Both the position numbers and the translations under genes were made by a program. A stretch of DNA of 48,514 nucleotides from UBA6165 sp044233745 (GTDB lineage: Bacteria; Bacteroidota; Bacteroidia; Flavobacteriales_D; Crocinitomicaceae), in contig JBIIJN010000012.1 in the NCBI GenBank assembly GCA_044233745.1, positions 1 to 48,514 of the forward strand, written 5' to 3'. Positions 6,652-15,828 of this stretch are shown here, piece by piece (positions within the stretch are counted from its first letter, which is position 1; the number at the start of each line of letters is the position of its first letter). The notes below the pieces were generated by a model that saw only the letters and a program-made list of their open reading frames with translations, made no database searches and had not been told where the DNA came from.

Positions 6652-8400
6652 ATGAAGTCTCTACGATATCTCAACAAATATTTAATCAAATATAAATGGC
6701 TACTCATTTGGGGAACTGTCTTCGTTTCATTATCGAATTTATTTTATGTTTTCATGCCCATTATCGCCAAGGAATCGCTTGATGAGATAATTGCACTAGC
6801 CAAAAACAAAGATATCGAGCGCAATTTGTGGCTTTTGGCTTTTCAAATAGCTGGAATTTATATGCTTTTTGCAGCCATCAAAGGGGTATTTTTATTTTTT
6901 ACACGACAAACCATCATCAAGGCATCGCGCTTTATTGAATATGATCTGAAAAACGAGATTTATCAGAAATACCAAGACTTGAGTTATTCATTCTACCGCA
7001 AAAATCAAACGGGCGACCTCATCAACCGCATATCTGAGGATGTGAGTCATGTGCGTATGTATTTGGGTCCGGGCATTATGTATGGCGTGAATCTATTTAT
7101 CATGTTTTTGTTGGTTATTCCCGCCATGTGGTATTACAGTCCGATGCTCAGTTTGTATGCCTTGGCTCCCCTACCCATTATGTCGTATTTGATTTACAAA
7201 GTAAGCGCCACGATGAATGCCCAAAGTGCGCAAGTGCAGAAAAAGCAATCCGATATTTCAACATTTGTACAAGAGGCTTTTAGCGGCATCAACATCATCA
7301 AAACCTATTTGCGGGAGAAACACAAAGCTGATGAATTTGGAGTAGCCGCGGAAAACTACAAAGTAGCCAACCTGAAATTGGCGCTCACGAATGGCTTGTT
7401 CATGCCCACCATCTTGTTTTTGATTGGATTGAGCAACACCATCACCATTTATGCGGGAATCAATTTGATTGAAGCTGGTGAAATTACTGAGGGCGTGGTG
7501 TTGAGTTTTATTTTCTACATCAACATGCTCACATGGCCTATGGCGAGTTTGGGCTGGGTAACTTCTTTGATTCAACGCGCAGAAGCTTCACAAGCCCGAA
7601 TCAATAATTTTTTGGAAGAACAAGAATCGCTTTTTGTTGATGGAGAAGAAAGTATCGAATCGATTGATAAAATTGAATTCAAAAATGTGAATTATCAATT
7701 TCCAAACAGCAGCACAGCGACTTTAAAAAACCTGAATTTCAGCATACCCAAAGGGTCAAAAACAGGCATTGTTGGCAGAACGGGAACAGGTAAAAGCACC
7801 ATCGTGAATTTGATTTTCCGTCATTTGGATCCAAGTTCTGGACATGTTTTGGTGAACGGTATCCCCCTACCCCAATTGCAAATCAAATCTTACCGTAAAA
7901 TGATTGGCGCTGTGCCTCAGGAAGTCTTTTTGTTTTCTGACACCATTGGCAACAACATTCGCTTTGGTTTGCCCGAGGATACACCCGACGAAGCAATTTT
8001 AGACGCAGCCAAATTTGCTCACGTGCATCACAACATTGAAGAATTTGAAGATCAATACGATACCATTTTGGGTGAACGTGGCATCAACCTCAGCGGTGGA
8101 CAGAAACAGCGTATTAGTTTGGCTCGCGCGGTGATTAAGAAACCTGATTTGTTGATTTTCGACGACAGTCTTTCTGCGGTAGACACTGAAACAGAAGAGG
8201 TTATCCTCAACAACATCAAAACCAAATTGGCGAGTGTTACCACATTGATTGTTGCACATCGTCTTTCATCTGTTGTGGATTGCGATCAAATTCTTGTATT
8301 GGAAAATGGTCAAATCGCAGAATCCGGCAGGCACGAAGAACTTTTGAATCTGAAAGGGATTTATGCGGAGATGTATGAGAAGCAGTTGGTGGAGGAGTAA
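6652..8400 (+). CDS. ABC exporter, fused permease and ATPase (MsbA/MDR-like)
   Basis: A 582-residue half-transporter expected to work as a homo- or heterodimer. The N-terminal part (about 1-320) has six hydrophobic segments of the type I exporter fold; the C-terminal ATPase shows Walker A GRTGTGKST (about 377-385), a Q-loop near VPQEVFLFSDT, signature LSGGQKQR, Walker B LLIFDDSLSAVD and the H-loop in VAHRLSS. Walker B ends in DD rather than the usual DE: the catalytic glutamate position is Asp, which would weaken hydrolysis at that site and often marks the degenerate half of heterodimeric exporters. Substrate is unknown. It stands alone, divergent from ldh, and its stop codon abuts the terminator of the opposing TonB receptor gene. 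Confidence 0.92.
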   Translation: MKSLRYLNKYLIKYKWLLIWGTVFVSLSNLFYVFMPIIAKESLDEIIALAKNKDIERNLWLLAFQIAGIYMLFAAIKGVFLFFTRQTIIKASRFIEYDLKNEIYQKYQDLSYSFYRKNQTGDLINRISEDVSHVRMYLGPGIMYGVNLFIMFLLVIPAMWYYSPMLSLYALAPLPIMSYLIYKVSATMNAQSAQVQKKQSDISTFVQEAFSGINIIKTYLREKHKADEFGVAAENYKVANLKLALTNGLFMPTILFLIGLSNTITIYAGINLIEAGEITEGVVLSFIFYINMLTWPMASLGWVTSLIQRAEASQARINNFLEEQESLFVDGEESIESIDKIEFKNVNYQFPNSSTATLKNLNFSIPKGSKTGIVGRTGTGKSTIVNLIFRHLDPSSGHVLVNGIPLPQLQIKSYRKMIGAVPQEVFLFSDTIGNNIRFGLPEDTPDEAILDAAKFAHVHHNIEEFEDQYDTILGERGINLSGGQKQRISLARAVIKKPDLLIFDDSLSAVDTETEEVILNNIKTKLASVTTLIVAHRLSSVVDCDQILVLENGQIAESGRHEELLNLKGIYAEMYEKQLVEE

Positions 8401-8401
8401 A

Positions 8402-8428
8402 AAAAAGCGTCCACAACAGTAGACGCTT
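8402..8428 (-). terminator. Rho-independent terminator of the TonB receptor gene
   Basis: On the minus strand a 10-bp stem (AAGCGTCTAC with GTGGACGCTT, one wobble pair) with a TGTT loop is followed by a T-run, 28 bp after the receptor stop codon. The T-run touches the stop codon of the opposing ABC gene. There is no T-run on the plus strand. Confidence 0.85.
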
Positions 8429-8455
8429 CAGAAGAATTGTATTTCAAGTCGTTGC

Positions 8456-10660
8456 TTACAACCTTAAACCTACGCTCAAATAAAAGGTTCTTCCTGTTCC
8501 GGGCATTAAACCTGGACCTGGATAGCCTCCTGCTCTGCGTGTGGCATACATTTCATTGGTCAAATTATTTACACCTGCTCTAAAATGATAGCTTTCATTG
8601 AATTGGTAAGCCAAATTGATGTCGATGAGATTATATGCTGGCAACAAACCAGTAGTGGATGTGGCATTGGGTTCAATTGTGTTCAATGCATCTGTAAATA
8701 CTTCTGAAACATAATTGTATTGAACCGTTGCTGTGAACCCTTTCAATTTCAGGTTCAATCCTGTTCTCAAGATATGATTAGGCGCGTTTTCAACCTTTTT
8801 ATCTACCAAATTCAATGCGGGATTGTTGATGGATGCGGGGTTGTCCCAGCGTGTATATCGTGCATTCACATATGCATAATTAACGAACCCAGACAGGGCC
8901 ACTTTTGTGATTTTTGGGTTTATGAGGCGTAAAATTTCCAATTCAACATAAGATTCAATTCCTTGGCTCATTGAAGCACCAATATTGGTTCTGAATGGAT
9001 TTCCGTTCATAGAAATGGTTCCAATGCGGTTGTCGTAGAACAGACGAAAAGCCCCTACGTCGAATTTCAGTGCATTTTTGAACAAGCTGCCTCTGAAACC
9101 GAAATCCAAATTATATCCGCTCGCGTCTTTCAAGTTGGGGTCGATAACATCGGTGGTGGCAGAAGGTGTTAGCTCAGAAAACAAGACGGGTCTAAATCCT
9201 TGACTGAAATTGGCATAAAAATTTGATGTTTCATTCACTGTGTATTCAGCGCCTAAGCCAAACAAAATGACGTTTCTATCGTTTTGTTGCTCATTGATGT
9301 TTCCAGTACCTGATGTATTGATGCGTCCCGTAGCAATTGAGCGGATGAATTCATATCTGATACCTGGAGTAACAGTCAACTTCTTGGTGACTTGGAACAT
9401 ATTTTCAATAAAAGCTGCTGCATTTTGCGTAATGAAATTCAAACTTCTCGCAAACTCAAAACTATTTTGCATTTGAGCAATCGTCAAGTCGTAGCCCATT
9501 CCTGTTGTGCCAATTCCAGACTGATCGCGTCTTGTGTTGCCAGAATACAAACGAATTCCACCAGATAACGCCGACTTTTTGCCCAAAAATGAATAGCGGT
9601 GTAATCCTCTCAATTCTGCACCAAAGTTCTTATAAAAATCTCGGTCTATCTGCCGCGGGTTGAATGAACCTATATCCGTATTTATTGAGTCTGCAATGGT
9701 AATGGCACGCGTGTATCCGACACTGTTTCTTTGTGCAATGGTTCCAAAAACCCGCAAATGCACTTGCGTATTTTCATTGGGATGGTAGCACAGCTTGATG
9801 GCAGCTGTGTTCCAAGGCGTGCTGAACCAATTTCTTTCTCTGTGAGATTGACGGGCATCTAAACGAAACATATCGTCAGTTAAACCACCGGCTTGCTGGC
9901 TTACATAGTTCATGCGTGTGTATTCGGCGTTGATGCGCCATTTATTATTGAACTTATAGCTCATTGATATGGCACCAGTTTGCGTGCGGTATGCGCTATT
10001 CATTCGCCATCCATCTGCCGATCTGTGGTGAAAATAGGCGTAATAACTGAACTTTTTCACTATGCCTCCAATTGCATTGAAAGAATTGAATAAGCCATAA
10101 GAACCCATGGTTTGGTGCGACTCAACTGAAAAAGGTTTGATGCCCAGATGTGTTTTTGTTATGTAGTTCAGCGTTCCACCGAATTGAGGGCCATATTGCA
10201 AAGCACCTGCACCACGAACGATTTCTATGCGTTGCAGCGCTTCGGAAGGAGGAGCATAATAGGCTTCTGGGTAACCAAAAACTTCTGAACTTATGTCGTA
10301 ACCATTTTGACGCACATTGAATTCCCAAGAACGGTTTGGACTTAATCCTCGTGTGGCGATACCTGTTTGAATACCAGATCCATCATTTTCCCAAATGCTA
10401 AGACCAGGTACTTTCGAAAAGATTTGGCGCGAATTGTTGGTCGATAAATCGGCACTGCTACCCGCAATGTTGATGACTTCATTTTTTTTACCCGCAAAAA
10501 TTTCTGTGCCAAATATTTGTGGCATTCGAGAAATATCTTGGCGTTGTGGCTCCGTAATCACAACTGGTTTGATCTCTACCACCCGAGATGTATCTTGTGC
10601 CAATAAAGTTTTAAATGCTAAAATTTGTAAGCTTGATAGCACTAAATATTTGTATTGCAT
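8456..10660 (-). CDS. TonB-dependent outer-membrane receptor, FecA-like
   Basis: A TonB-gated barrel for uptake of a scarce ligand, probably a ferric chelate. With the start at 10660 the protein is 734 residues and begins with a signal peptide (MQYKYLVLSS, then AFKTLLAQ); the in-frame upstream extension to 10717 lacks one and is disfavoured. The plug domain spans about residues 45-165 with QIFSKVPGLSIWENDGSG, QTGIATRGLSPNRS and EIVRGAGALQYGPQFGG. The rest is a strand-rich barrel ending RTFYLSVGLRL with a terminal aromatic-type pattern. No carboxypeptidase-like N-terminal domain is seen, unlike the receptor at 26624. A perfect 21-bp palindrome sits 66-86 bp upstream of the start codon, suggesting metal-responsive repression. 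A terminator follows. Confidence 0.92.
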   Translation of the reverse strand: MQYKYLVLSSLQILAFKTLLAQDTSRVVEIKPVVITEPQRQDISRMPQIFGTEIFAGKKNEVINIAGSSADLSTNNSRQIFSKVPGLSIWENDGSGIQTGIATRGLSPNRSWEFNVRQNGYDISSEVFGYPEAYYAPPSEALQRIEIVRGAGALQYGPQFGGTLNYITKTHLGIKPFSVESHQTMGSYGLFNSFNAIGGIVKKFSYYAYFHHRSADGWRMNSAYRTQTGAISMSYKFNNKWRINAEYTRMNYVSQQAGGLTDDMFRLDARQSHRERNWFSTPWNTAAIKLCYHPNENTQVHLRVFGTIAQRNSVGYTRAITIADSINTDIGSFNPRQIDRDFYKNFGAELRGLHRYSFLGKKSALSGGIRLYSGNTRRDQSGIGTTGMGYDLTIAQMQNSFEFARSLNFITQNAAAFIENMFQVTKKLTVTPGIRYEFIRSIATGRINTSGTGNINEQQNDRNVILFGLGAEYTVNETSNFYANFSQGFRPVLFSELTPSATTDVIDPNLKDASGYNLDFGFRGSLFKNALKFDVGAFRLFYDNRIGTISMNGNPFRTNIGASMSQGIESYVELEILRLINPKITKVALSGFVNYAYVNARYTRWDNPASINNPALNLVDKKVENAPNHILRTGLNLKLKGFTATVQYNYVSEVFTDALNTIEPNATSTTGLLPAYNLIDINLAYQFNESYHFRAGVNNLTNEMYATRRAGGYPGPGLMPGTGRTFYLSVGLRL

Positions 10661-10725
10661 AACTGTTGAATTTTGTTTTGCAAAGAAACAGACCATGCAA
10701 ACATCAGTCAATACCACAAAAAAGG

Positions 10726-10746
10726 TATTTAGATTTAATCTAAATA
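10726..10746. promoter_or_regulatory. Perfect 21-bp palindrome upstream of the TonB receptor, probable operator
   Basis: The arms TATTTAGATT and AATCTAAATA are exact reverse complements around a single central T. It lies 66-86 bp upstream of the receptor start. Its size and symmetry suit a dimeric metalloregulator such as Fur or a DtxR-family protein; which one is inference. No exact TAnnTTTG element lies between it and the gene; the nearest is TTTCTTTG at about 10680-10687. Confidence 0.65.
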
Positions 10747-10882
10747 AATAGAGTTACAAGTAGAAATATAAGTACGCGTGAAACGACATTTCTCAGGAAA
10801 GGAATCCTTGGAAACGCACTATTAAAAATCAAATTATTGGATTGTTTTATTTCCGAAGCGCTGAATCAATTTGGAATTAAGA

Positions 10883-11440
10883 TCACTTCTTCCTCATCCT
10901 TTGCTCAATTTGCTTGGTGATGAATTGAAAGAGCAATTTGGTGTCTTTTTCGTTGAGTTTTCGGGCAAATTTGATGTCGTTGCCGGCATATGTAAACACA
11001 ATGCGTTCGCCCCCAACAATGAAGTAGGAATTTTGAAAAAACTCTTCGAAGCTGTTGAGTTTGGGTTCGTGCACCCGAATTTTCTTGATGTTTTCAAAGA
11101 AATATTCTTTGGCTTTGCCGTAGCCAAAAACAGAGCGTTTCAGTACAAAAGCTTGATCGTTGATTTTCATGAGTTCTTTGCCTTTGGCTTGCCACAGCAC
11201 TGCCCTACCGATGCGCACAAAAAAGTAGGCCCAAAACATGAGAAACACGATTAGCATCAGCTTTTCTTCGCGTTTGTAATCGACAAACAGTTCCATGATC
11301 ACCAAAATACCGATGGTGGTCCACATGCTGAACCAAGCATAGAGAAGCATACTTTTCCACGTGGTTTGTTCGGGGTAAATTACAATTGTTGTGAGGTCTT
11401 TGCCTTCAACCAGGCTTGTGCGCTCGCCGATCCATTTCAT
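10883..11440 (-). CDS. Hypothetical two-span membrane protein with PH-like C-terminus
   Basis: A 185-residue protein that I do not recognise as a named family. It has a short N-terminal soluble stretch, two hydrophobic segments (about 34-49 SMLLYAWFSMWTTIGILVIM and 62-76 LMLIVFLMFWAYFFVRI), then a soluble domain with alternating strands (INDQAFVLKRSVFGYG, IKKIRVHEPK, YFIVGGERIVFTYAG) and a C-terminal helix. This two-span plus small beta-domain layout resembles bacterial PH-like membrane proteins (YdbS/bPH class), without a specific motif. It is 2 bp from the dehydrogenase gene upstream, so they are probably co-transcribed. The role is unknown. Confidence 0.75.
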   Translation of the reverse strand: MKWIGERTSLVEGKDLTTIVIYPEQTTWKSMLLYAWFSMWTTIGILVIMELFVDYKREEKLMLIVFLMFWAYFFVRIGRAVLWQAKGKELMKINDQAFVLKRSVFGYGKAKEYFFENIKKIRVHEPKLNSFEEFFQNSYFIVGGERIVFTYAGNDIKFARKLNEKDTKLLFQFITKQIEQRMRKK

Positions 11441-11442
11441 AG

Positions 11443-12675
11443 TTAAATAATTGATTTATCACCTGAAACATAATCACTGAGGTAGGCGTATTTGGGTGTC
11501 AGTTGTCCGTTTAGGTCGGTTTGCGTGGCACGTTCAATCACACCAGTTGGGTCATCATTTCCGAAGAAATAGGGAAAAACATTGTCGAGCAACATATTTC
11601 CAAAATCTTCTGAGGCGTCTCTGGGCAATTCACAAGGAAGATTGTCAATCGCCATTACAGCAATTGCGCCATTTTGCATAAAGTCGACCTCTGATTCAGA
11701 TTGCGGATCATAGCCATAAATAGGGTCGCTAATTGTTGACGGACGAATGGTGCATCCCACTGGTCCATCAATATCGGCGGAAACATCTCCGACTACTTTC
11801 ACGCGTAAGTTGGGGGTTTTGAAGTCGTTTCTCGTTGCTAAAAAAGGGGCGTCGTTGGAATAATAGTGGCAGGCAATATACATATCAGCAGCGGACAAAT
11901 ACCGGGGAAATGTTGAAACAAATTCCGATGCATCTTGGTAAAAATCTTCCTTCACAAAAGGTTCACCCTCTGGCAGCGCGTTGTAATCCCCTACTTCGAG
12001 TTGCGCGAAAACGGGTACATCAAAAGTATCATTCAAAAACGATTCAGGACTAACTTCTTGAATAGGAAGCAATTGCAATACTTCACGAGCACCAAGTCCG
12101 ACCCTTCCCCAACCTGTTAGCACCAATTTAAAATCGTTGGCCAATTTGATTTTACTCATTTCGGCTTCCATATCTTTTCTATCGAAGCATTGGTGTGCGG
12201 GCTTTAGCTCATAGGAATTTGTTTTCAAACCATAGGTCAGAAAACTATTGTACACACCAACAATACCTGCCCATCTACCAAAACCAATCAAGCGTTGACC
12301 AGCAGCATCTTTGAGTACTTCGTAGTCTATTAATCGAATATTTTTATTCAAAATAGCACGCAGTAAATCGCGGTTGTAGGGTTGTTTTTTAAACGTATGT
12401 GAGAAGAAAAAATAAGTTTTATTGGGAATCAACTCTGCAATGGGTACTTCTTTCACGCCCATCAAAACATCGCATTGCGACATATCAGCGTGTAATTCAA
12501 TCCCAGCATTTGCGTATTCAATATCTTCAATTGCACGAATTTCACTGGGTTGCACCAGAACTTTAACATGAGGAAAACGCTTTTGAAGCTCAGCACACTG
12601 CAAAGGCGTTAATGGAACTCTTTTGTCTGGTGGCACCTTACCTTCTCTGATTATACCGAGTTTAATTGTTGACAT
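11443..12675 (-). CDS. Saccharopine/alanine dehydrogenase-type NAD(P)-dependent oxidoreductase
   Basis: A 410-residue protein of the alanine dehydrogenase/PNT N-terminal fold. It begins IKLGIIREGKVPPDKRVPLTP, the hallmark of this group. The segments VLMGVKEVP, KTYFFFSHTFKKQPYNRDLL and LIDYEVLKD resemble the lysine-forming saccharopine dehydrogenase (LYS1-like) branch, while VLTGWGRVGLGAREVLQLL provides the Rossmann dinucleotide fold near residue 190. The substrate is uncertain: saccharopine, alanine or a related amino acid. The start at 12675 gives the family N-terminus; an upstream extension to 12825 reads through unrelated sequence. A -7 element lies at 12696-12703. It is followed closely by the membrane protein at 10883-11440. 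Confidence 0.8.
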   Translation of the reverse strand: MSTIKLGIIREGKVPPDKRVPLTPLQCAELQKRFPHVKVLVQPSEIRAIEDIEYANAGIELHADMSQCDVLMGVKEVPIAELIPNKTYFFFSHTFKKQPYNRDLLRAILNKNIRLIDYEVLKDAAGQRLIGFGRWAGIVGVYNSFLTYGLKTNSYELKPAHQCFDRKDMEAEMSKIKLANDFKLVLTGWGRVGLGAREVLQLLPIQEVSPESFLNDTFDVPVFAQLEVGDYNALPEGEPFVKEDFYQDASEFVSTFPRYLSAADMYIACHYYSNDAPFLATRNDFKTPNLRVKVVGDVSADIDGPVGCTIRPSTISDPIYGYDPQSESEVDFMQNGAIAVMAIDNLPCELPRDASEDFGNMLLDNVFPYFFGNDDPTGVIERATQTDLNGQLTPKYAYLSDYVSGDKSII

Positions 12676-12695
12676 GAGATATTGATGAAATTGTG

Positions 12696-12703
12696 CAAAA
12701 ATA
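12696..12703 (-). promoter_or_regulatory. -7 promoter element of the saccharopine/alanine dehydrogenase-type gene
   Basis: The minus strand reads TATTTTTG, an exact TAnnTTTG match, 20 bp before the start codon at 12675. It supports that start over the longer frame beginning at 12825. Confidence 0.5.
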
Positions 12704-12739
12704 CGGTTTAAATTGTTTCTCTTTCTATTCTTCTCGCGC

Positions 12740-13495
12740 TTAAAAAACGAATCGCAACCCGTTTCTTGTGTTGAAAAAATTGGGTCTGAGTCCTTCTGGC
12801 GGGTGGGTATCGAAAACCCATCCAAATGAAGAACGATAGGTTAGCTTTTTTGTGATGGGCATTTCTAGCGCCAAATTGCCCATTATCCTGAAATCACTGA
12901 GCTTTTTCATGTCGGGTTGAAGGTAAGTAACCAAATCCAACTTCATTTTGTTTTTGAAAGTATAACCCCAAGAAACCATCATATTGAGCCGCTGATGTCT
13001 GTTTATTTGACCCAATAGTTCTTTCTCATACTCGGGCATGTAGTGCAATCCGACATGAAGTTGCATAGAATCCGTTTCCTTGCTGTAGATTTTAAATAGC
13101 GCACCGAAACCCATGATAAATCTGGCGGCCACCTTGGTATTGTGGTTGTATTGACCTTGCACAAAAGCTTCAGGAATGATTCTTTCGGTTAAATTGTAGC
13201 TGTATCTAAAATGCTGAAAACCATCATTAAGTGGTTTCGTTTTATTGACCACGGTGAGATTCAGACCATTGAGCGATTTCACAACATGTTTGCCTTTGTT
13301 GTAGAAAATTTGCGAGCCATTACTGGTTCCAAAGACAAAATTCACCGCTTGGTGCATGGACATAGACAAGTCCACATTTCCAGAAAAACCTTCATGAATC
13401 GGTTTGTGTTTGTCGTAGTCGATGTGGATAATTACTTGAGCACTTGCGAGCTTTGCCATCAGTAAAATCAGTACAAAGAGAAATGTAATGCGCAT
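12740..13495 (-). CDS. DUF481-like outer-membrane beta-barrel protein
   Basis: A 251-residue exported protein with a signal peptide (MRITFLFVLILLMAKLASAQ). The mature part is rich in alternating beta strands and reads like the DUF481 family of small outer-membrane barrels: GFSGNVDLSMSM, IFYNKGKHVVKSLNGL, PLNDGFQHFRYSYNLTERI and PEAFVQGQYNHNTKVAARFIMGFG, ending TRNGLRFVF with a terminal Phe typical of outer-membrane proteins. The function of DUF481 proteins is not established (some were called salt-induced). The gene starts 21 bp after the DPP11-type peptidase and may be co-transcribed with it. Confidence 0.75.
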   Translation of the reverse strand: MRITFLFVLILLMAKLASAQVIIHIDYDKHKPIHEGFSGNVDLSMSMHQAVNFVFGTSNGSQIFYNKGKHVVKSLNGLNLTVVNKTKPLNDGFQHFRYSYNLTERIIPEAFVQGQYNHNTKVAARFIMGFGALFKIYSKETDSMQLHVGLHYMPEYEKELLGQINRHQRLNMMVSWGYTFKNKMKLDLVTYLQPDMKKLSDFRIMGNLALEMPITKKLTYRSSFGWVFDTHPPEGLRPNFFNTRNGLRFVF

Positions 13496-13516
13496 GATTT
13501 AAAAAGATTCAAAGGA

Positions 13517-15652
13517 TTATCGAACCAACTCCATCTCATTCAACAAGTGTCCAGCTCCAGCATACACATCAATCACCCAGAGCACATAGCGCACGTCCAC
13601 CATGATATTTCTGCATCTTGAAGCATCGAACAGGTAATCAGACATGGTGCTTTCCCAAGTTCGATCGAAATTGATACCGATGAGATGTCCTTCCGCATTT
13701 AAGGCTGGAGAACCTGAATTGCCACCAGTAGTATGATTTGAACCAGAGAAACAAACCCACAATTCCCCATCTTGGGCATATGAACCATAATTTTTGTTTT
13801 TATAGAGTTCAAGGAAGCGTTCGTTTAATTCAAAATCGGGGTTTCCTGAGTAGTATTTCTGCACAATACCACTGATAGTTGTAAAGTGCGTATATTTTTT
13901 TCCATCTTCTGGGTACGAACCTTCCAATTTGCCGTAAGTGATTCTCAACGTGCTATTGGCATCGGCCCAATGATTTTTTTCAGGGAACATCTTTAATTTT
14001 CCTTCCACGAAAATTTTGTAGTGCATATCTTTTTGCGCATTGTAAATCTCCAAATTGGGAAGCACTTGCGATTGCAAAACATCCCAGATATCAACAAAAA
14101 GTAGATAACCCGGGTCTTTCATCAAGGCCTTTTCCGATTTGGCATTGAACTTCTGAACAAATTGGATTAATTTTTTCTCATTCACCAGCATCGATTTGCC
14201 GTAAATGGCGTTGTCTAGCTTCATATCGTTTGATTTTTGCATACCTAGAGGCAAGAAATTTGCACCAACGTGCTTTCTAAAAACGGGTGTTGTGTTCATA
14301 AAAATACCACGGTCGACGTTTGCATCAAAATCTTTGAAATGCAATTGTATGGCTTTCACCAATTCCTCTTTTTTAGCGTCAAGTTCTTTATTTTCAACGT
14401 ATTTGGGATAATTGGCAACAAAGGTATTGATGGTTCTTGCCAAGCGCAAAAATTCGGGTCCGTAGAACACATATTCCACAATCATCGCGTAGGCCATATT
14501 GAATTCTTCATAGACTTTAAACGATGAATTTAATTCTTCAATCACACCTTTGTATTTGTGACGCAAATCGGCATTTGCATCAGCTCGACTATTAAATTCG
14601 GCTTCAAAATCCTTCTTTTTCTGAAGCGCATCGAGTCTTCTTAGTCCATCAATTTGACCGATCCATTTTTTATAGGCATTTGAAATTCTGGCTTGTTTGG
14701 AGGCGTATTTGATTCGGATTTCATCGGAAGCACGCATACCTGCATCAATGATTTCAAGGGATTTTTGGCGCATTAAAATGGAAGCTGGGCGTTCTCGATT
14801 CATAATATACTCCAAATACGCCGATGTGACATGTTGTTCGGTGACACCAGGAAAACCGTAAACCATTGTGAATTCACCCTCTTTTCGATTTTTCAAATTC
14901 AATGGCAAAGAATGTAAGGGCTTATAGGGCACATTATCTTTACTATATGCTGCAGGTTTATTGTCTTTGCTCGCATAAATTCTGAAAATAGCAAAATCGC
15001 CTGTGTGTCGTGGCCAAACCCAATTGTCGGTATCTCCACCAAATTTACCAATAAACGCTGGTGGCGCACCAACAAGTCGAACATCGCGAAAGGTTTCTTT
15101 AACCATCATGAAGTAACTATTGCCCATGTCAAAGGCTTTAATTTCAGCATCATAGCCAGATTTTGATTTTTCCTCAGCGGTAATTGCTTTGATGTTCGCC
15201 GCAACTTTATCTTTAAAATCTTTCAACGAAGTAATGCCTTGTGTGCCCTCCAAAACGCGAGCTGTAACATCATCTATACGCACAATTCTAGTTGCTGTAA
15301 GTCCGGCATTTGGCAATTCATCAGCGAAAGTTTTCGCCCAGAAACCATTTTTCAAATAATCGTTTTGCAGCGAAGAATGGAATTGAATTTGCCCCAATCC
15401 ACAGTGGTGGTTGGTGAAAATCAATCCTTGTTTTGACACAATTTCTGCTGTGCAACCACCTCCGAAATGAATGATGGCATCTTTGATAGAAGATTGATTG
15501 ACCGCGTATAAATCTTCGGCAGTAAGTTTCATTCCAAAGGCCTGCATATCAGACTCAAAAGCCTTGATTAAAGAGGGAATAATCATGCCCTCTTCGGCAC
15601 GTAGCTGGATAAATGTAAAGAAGAATAAAAGAGAAACCGCGATATTTTTCAT
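13517..15652 (-). CDS. S46 family dipeptidyl-peptidase, DPP11-type (Asp/Glu-specific)
   Basis: A 711-residue exported serine peptidase that removes N-terminal dipeptides. The start at 15652 gives a signal peptide (MKNIAVSLLFFFTFIQLRA); the longer frame to 15730 adds an unrelated hydrophobic stretch. Catalytic motifs: TNHHCG (His), GGDTDNWVWPRHTGDF (Asp) and GGNSGSP with Ser646. Arg664 lies exactly 18 residues after that serine, in INFDRTWESTMSD. In P. gingivalis DPP11 the same offset (Ser655, Arg673) sets preference for acidic P1 residues, while DPP7 has Gly there, so DPP11-type specificity is inferred. The paralogue at 45073-47217 has Gly. A promoter is seen at 15679-15686 and a DUF481 gene follows. 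Confidence 0.92.
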   Translation of the reverse strand: MKNIAVSLLFFFTFIQLRAEEGMIIPSLIKAFESDMQAFGMKLTAEDLYAVNQSSIKDAIIHFGGGCTAEIVSKQGLIFTNHHCGLGQIQFHSSLQNDYLKNGFWAKTFADELPNAGLTATRIVRIDDVTARVLEGTQGITSLKDFKDKVAANIKAITAEEKSKSGYDAEIKAFDMGNSYFMMVKETFRDVRLVGAPPAFIGKFGGDTDNWVWPRHTGDFAIFRIYASKDNKPAAYSKDNVPYKPLHSLPLNLKNRKEGEFTMVYGFPGVTEQHVTSAYLEYIMNRERPASILMRQKSLEIIDAGMRASDEIRIKYASKQARISNAYKKWIGQIDGLRRLDALQKKKDFEAEFNSRADANADLRHKYKGVIEELNSSFKVYEEFNMAYAMIVEYVFYGPEFLRLARTINTFVANYPKYVENKELDAKKEELVKAIQLHFKDFDANVDRGIFMNTTPVFRKHVGANFLPLGMQKSNDMKLDNAIYGKSMLVNEKKLIQFVQKFNAKSEKALMKDPGYLLFVDIWDVLQSQVLPNLEIYNAQKDMHYKIFVEGKLKMFPEKNHWADANSTLRITYGKLEGSYPEDGKKYTHFTTISGIVQKYYSGNPDFELNERFLELYKNKNYGSYAQDGELWVCFSGSNHTTGGNSGSPALNAEGHLIGINFDRTWESTMSDYLFDASRCRNIMVDVRYVLWVIDVYAGAGHLLNEMELVR

Positions 15653-15678
15653 GGCGTTTGTGCTTTTTAAAATGAGGC

Positions 15679-15686
15679 CAAAGATA
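15679..15686 (-). promoter_or_regulatory. -7 promoter element of the DPP11-type peptidase
   Basis: The minus strand reads TATCTTTG, an exact TAnnTTTG match, 26 bp before the preferred start codon at 15652. It lies inside the longer reading frame and so argues against the upstream start at 15730. Confidence 0.55.
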
Positions 15687-15828
15687 CAAAGTAAAAGTGA
15701 ATTGCAGATTTGGAAAGTAGCTTTGAGCACCCTAAAAAGACCAAAAATAAAATTCTGCTCTCAAGAAATAAAACGAAGTGAAATATAGCTCTTTCGCCCA
15801 GATAAATTATCTCAAAAAATCAAAAGAA

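Noticed and set aside
10660..10717. Upstream start for the first TonB receptor
   Set aside because: The extra residues (beginning MVLTDVCMVC) delay the signal peptide, and the ATG at 10660 gives a standard signal.
13517..15730. Longer start for the DPP11-type peptidase at 15730
   Set aside because: The extension is an unrelated hydrophobic stretch, and the -7 element at 15679-15686 would lie inside it.
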